A stretch of DNA of 64,000 nt, taken from assembly GCA_964017045.1 (NCBI GenBank), contig OZ024802.1:10614435-10678434 (forward strand), read 5' to 3'. Positions 60,098 through 64,000 of the stretch are shown piece by piece. Position 1 is the stretch's first letter. Every line of letters starts with the position of its first letter. The translations under genes were made by a program, and so were the position numbers. The notes beneath the pieces are model-generated. The model was given only the letters and a program-made list of their open reading frames with translations. It was not told where the DNA came from and did not search any database. The stretch comes from Omphiscola glabra (lineage: Eukaryota; Mollusca; Gastropoda; Lymnaeidae).

Positions 60098-60701
60098 CTA
60101 GGATGTCATTCTAGGTGAGCCAATTCTAGATCCCATGTGTCTAGCTTGGTTAGTCAGAAGTGTGGGATGTCATTCTAGATCACGTGTGTCTAGCTTGGTT
60201 AGTCAGAAGTGTAGGATGTCATTCTAGATCACGTGTGTCTAGCTTGGTTAGTCAGAAGTGTAGGATGTCATTCTAGATCACATGTGACTAGCTTGGTTAG
60301 TCAGAAGTGTGGGATGTCATTCTAGATCACGTGTGTCTAGCTTGGTTAGTCAGAAGTGTAGGATGTCATTCTAGATCACGTGTGTCTAGCTTGGTTAGTC
60401 AGAAGTGTAGGATGTCATTCTAGATCACATGTGACTAGCTTGGTTAGTCAGAAGTGTAGGATGTCATTCTAGATCACGTGTGACTAGCTTGGTTAGTCAG
60501 AAGTGTAGGATGTCATTCTAGATCACGTGTGTCTAGCTTGGTTAGTCAGAAGTGTAGGATGTCATTCTAGATCACATGTGACTAGCTTGGTTAGTCAGAA
60601 GTGTAGGATGTCATTCTAGATCACGTGTGTCTAGCTTGGTTAGTCAGAAGTGTAGGATGTCATTCTAGATCACGTGTGTCTAGCTTGGTTAGTCAGAAGT
60701 G
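60098..60701. repeat. 49-bp tandem array, about 12 copies, each with an E-box-like palindrome
   Basis: The unit is GTGTAGGATGTCATTCTAGA, TCACGTGTGTCTAGCTTGGT, TAGTCAGAA. Most copies carry CTAGATCACGTGTGTCTAG, an imperfect palindrome around CACGTG. Every third to fourth copy has CATGTGACTAG instead. The GTGGGATG variant recurs three units apart, indicating a 147-bp (3 x 49) higher-order duplication. A poly-C tract follows at about 60741-60758. Confidence 0.97.
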
Positions 60702-60824
60702 GGTGGATTTTTTAAATTCGAAAAATGACTCCAAAGCGCACCCCCCCCCCCCCCCCCACCTACTCTGTGAGTCACAATTTATGCCACTAGTGTCTAGATA
60801 AGTTAGTCAGTCTATTCTGTATAC

Positions 60825-60925
60825 CAGGATTTCACAACTTTTAAACTAGTCTGCACCCCTGCAAACTGTCTAAAAAAGGCTCCCTACGAATTATTTAACT
60901 AAGTCTCGCACCGTTTGCAAATGTG
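60825..60925. mobile_element. Fragment of the same MITE family as 7359-7638
   Basis: CCAGGATTTCACAACTTTTA opens a degraded hAT-like end. Downstream CTACGAATTATTTAACTAAG and TCTCGCAC match the block near 7380 of the first copy (CTATGAATTATTTGACTAG, TCTCGTAC). The right end was not found. Confidence 0.5.
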
Positions 60926-63900
60926 ACAATGGATTTTAAAATGGGTTATAAGATGGTGTGGAGGGGTGGTACGCCACGGGTGGCACTTTTTTCCCCTTGT
61001 ATCGAGGGATTTTCGGCCAACTTCAGGTGGGTTTTTTTCGGTGAAAAGCGGGGAGGGGAGCGGCCAGAAGCTTGGCCCGACCCAGGTGGCACTTACCCTA
61101 GGTAAGTCACTGAATGAACTTAATAATAATCTTATTTTGGAATTTTTTTAAATGGCCTAATAAACATGTTAATACTTTAAATAGCGGTGCCCATACTTAG
61201 ACGAATATAATCACACTTTTTCTCTCAATATGATACTTTGACTCACTTACCTTGTCACCCCACCAGAAAACATTACATTTGTTGTTTGTGTACATAATGA
61301 CAGGCTAATATCCATTGTCACTTTGTTTTGGTTCACTTCTCGAGACACACAAATCCACGTTGTCTGGAACAGGATGAAGTGAGTGATCTTTAGCTTGCTG
61401 ACAATTCATTTGTAGGTATTCCGGCATCACTTGTTTCTAATCCAATGAAACTTGGGAGATTCCACAAGAAAACGTGAATTTCGGCCGTTGTAGCTAAGCC
61501 TCCTAAGTACGGGAGCTACGTGTTAAATCATGAAAATGTCCCATTTCAAAAGTGAAGAGTTTGTAACTAGGTCTTCTTTGACCTTTCTTTCGTCTCTATA
61601 TACGTTTTAATACGAACACAACAACTGGGCTATCCTCATGGTTCAAATCAAGAGCACCATTTTCAAATTGAAATGAACAAAGTTTCAAGGGAAACAGAGT
61701 GTTTGGTGCTTGTTTGTTTTTAAGTTAATCACATGTCAATATATTTAGAAATAAGAACAATCGAGTTACTGATTACTAATATGAAATCGGTTGACAGTAA
61801 TTTTAGACCAGTACCAACCATTTATTAGACACCTATATAACAATTTGACATATTCCTGACCAATACCAGAGGTTTCCAACATGTGCCCCAACGCCCAGAG
61901 TCGAGAAATAATTCAGCACGCCAATCACTTATTAAATAATCTCTCAACAAAAGAACTGTTATTTCACGACGGCATCCTGCATTGTGGTGTAACGAATCAC
62001 AAATCATTAGTACCGTTCTCTGACACCAGAACTTCACAAACCCTATTACTGTTTCAAATATCCAACTCATTTTGTTCCTCAGTTGCCGGTGTTCATTTGT
62101 TCACTTTCATACACTGATCATATTTTATTCCTCCAGTTCATCGTCCAACATCTATGTGCACATGAAGCCACAATATCACACACACAAAACCGTTACCACT
62201 GTTCTCGGGGATTTTTGCCTTTGAAAAAATGTATTTATTTAATCGACGTTCAATGACTTATTTTCTCCCGTAACACCTGCTTCCATTATTCATTAATTGG
62301 AAAATAACACTGCTCTAGATATAACAAACAACTGTTGTTGTTTCTTAAGCTAGTGATTAATGATGCCTTGTTGATACTAGCTTCGTATGATATCAAAGAT
62401 GAGTTTTCAGTTAAGCTTAAAGTGAACGTGCAAGTAAGTTGGTGAGTAGGTTGTTAGTGCTTTCCCCATTTGTATGGATCCTTTATTGATAACTTGTAAG
62501 GTTTTGGTCTCTGGGCTTTATTTCTCATAATTTTGATGGCGTAGTTGCTCTACGCTATACTCTTTGAGTCAAATGGGCAGTTTTGTTTAAACATACATTT
62601 CTACTGAGATCATTTTAATATTGATAGTAGTTTCAAGAGAGAAGAGCATGTTGTTATAGTGAGGTTTAAAGCCTACAAGATATAATTTAATTCTGAAATG
62701 GCCATAATCTCATCCGTGACAATTATCTCATGTGTTTCCTTGACTTCATACGTGTATCAATGGCGTTAGGGTCAGACCTTCTGGCGTCACTGACTCCAAT
62801 AATTTGCTCTGTTACACAATCTCATTAGTTTCTTCCACGACTGTCCCATTTAGAGGCGACCATTGGTGTGTTTGTCCAGTTCCTGTACTTCACAGAGCTA
62901 GTGATAGATCGTTGCAAATGAAGCTACGTTTAATGATGAATGCTAATGCAATAATGTACCAAGGTTAACCAAGGAAATTGAGATTAGGACGGAACTGATT
63001 CAAGATGTGAGGAGAAGCATCTACTTGTGTACGGGAGTTTGTTTTATTGCTGCTAATTAGACCCAGGTATGGCTTTGTTAATGACTGGGTATGTTGGGAA
63101 AGGGGGGGGGGGCTGTGTTACCCTACGCGTGCAATGATCAGTCTAGCAACATCTCGCTAGTTAACATAGGATACTTTGAGTGAGTGTACCGTCGCTTTTA
63201 CGTCATTTTCAAATAATTATTCCGTACGTTCAACAACATGGTATTCTAAATACATAACTGTCATTTTACTTATCCTTTATGGAGAAGTCCGTCTATCTCA
63301 TATGCCAACTTATATGATTGTACTAATTGTCTAATTGCACACTCTTTCATTTACCGACACATCAGTTGAATTGTTTTGATAAGACTACATTGCGTCACCG
63401 AGAGCAATGCTGTAGTTAACAATTTTACACAGCAAGCTCACTACTACCAGCTCAAGTGAGAGAGTCTGCACACTAAAAGAAAATCAAATTCCAGAGATGT
63501 TCTTTCTATTTCCAGATTCTCCCCCTCCCTCCCACCCCACCCCCCCCCCCAAATTCCCCCACAGATATTCCAGCGTACGACCTTTTAAAATGTTATTAAC
63601 TATTTATATAGTTGCAATGTTAAAGAAAGAATAAAGACAATGAATTTGAATTCAAAATCATAACATTGAAAATATTCTCTTTTTAAAAGCATAAAAGGAG
63701 AAGTAATGTTATTCTTTGTTTCCTATAGCTAATGGGCACATAAATTCTCATCTTGAAAGTCCAGCACGATAATAAGCAAAAGCACTCTGGGGATCAGTTA
63801 GCTAGGACCTTGTGACTAGTGGATTTCTATTCAAGTATTAGATTAGACGAGTTTGTAAACCATTTTAGTTGGTGGCTTGTTTTGTCCCCGCATCTTTCAG

Positions 63901-64000
63901 TCTTGTGTTCTCTGACCAGCTCTTAAGAAACATGACAGGCATATGCTATGTCTTTACACTTGAGATATAAAGACGGTTTAAAACATCTAAAGTTATCATC
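60926..64000. other. Intronic stretch to the window end, no exon seen
   Basis: No exon continuing SNRNP70 was found. A G-run lies at about 63103-63111 and a C-run at about 63540-63550. Open frames at 60923-61151 and on both strands at 61825-62117 are unrecognised. Confidence 0.55.

Noticed and set aside
61080..61110. CCTAGGTAAGT considered as the donor of the next SNRNP70 exon
   Set aside because: The sequence before it encodes nothing like the expected GKPRGYAF segment, and the preceding frames do not continue the protein.

Overview
This 64 kb window is animal nuclear DNA, not bacterial. It is AT-rich and almost entirely non-coding. It has GT-AG introns, many tandem repeats, and decayed hAT-type DNA transposons and LINE fragments. 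The one gene I can name is a spliced plus-strand gene for the U1 small nuclear ribonucleoprotein 70 kDa protein (SNRNP70 / U1-70K). Four consecutive internal coding exons are visible, at 14145-14207, 16654-16708, 17283-17347 and 54258-54320. They join in frame. The first exon lies outside the window or escaped me, and the rest of the RNA-recognition domain and the C-terminal RS/RD-rich region lie beyond the right edge. The protein sequence, the very long introns and the transposon types, including a SPIN-like hAT element, fit a mollusc, perhaps a pulmonate snail. That assignment is inference, not proof.

Layout. At 2.4-3.7 kb two minus-strand exons with matching splice phase encode a Ser/Arg-rich, probably disordered piece of an unidentified protein. 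This gene seems to lie antisense inside, or interleaved with, the 5' part of SNRNP70. From 3.7 to 14.1 kb there is only non-coding DNA with short tandem duplications and one 280 bp hAT MITE. SNRNP70 exons occupy 14.1-17.3 kb and are separated by short introns that hold a 26-bp minisatellite and dispersed repeats.

From 17.3 to 54.3 kb is one intron of about 36.9 kb, which splits the RNA-binding domain just after its RNP2 motif. It contains three dead hAT transposase copies (about 21.2-23.5, 26.2-26.8 and 29.9-31.0 kb), two 5'-truncated minus-strand LINE tails (38.7-39.4 and 44.0-44.25 kb), a possible tRNA-derived SINE (33.0 kb), two dispersed repeat pairs, and a dense block of tandem arrays at 46.3-51.2 kb (64-bp, 81-bp, CT/CA and about 45-bp units).

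From 54.3 kb to the end is the start of the next intron. It has a 153 bp SPIN-like MITE with a near-perfect 8-bp target duplication, a second, larger SPIN-like element, a GGAGGCCTAGC minisatellite and a 49-bp array whose units each centre on an E-box-like CACGTG. I find no tRNA gene, rRNA, CRISPR array or operon, and nothing that I can call a new biological system. The points most worth a second look are the antisense exon pair, the giant intron, the SPIN-like elements and the homogenised arrays.
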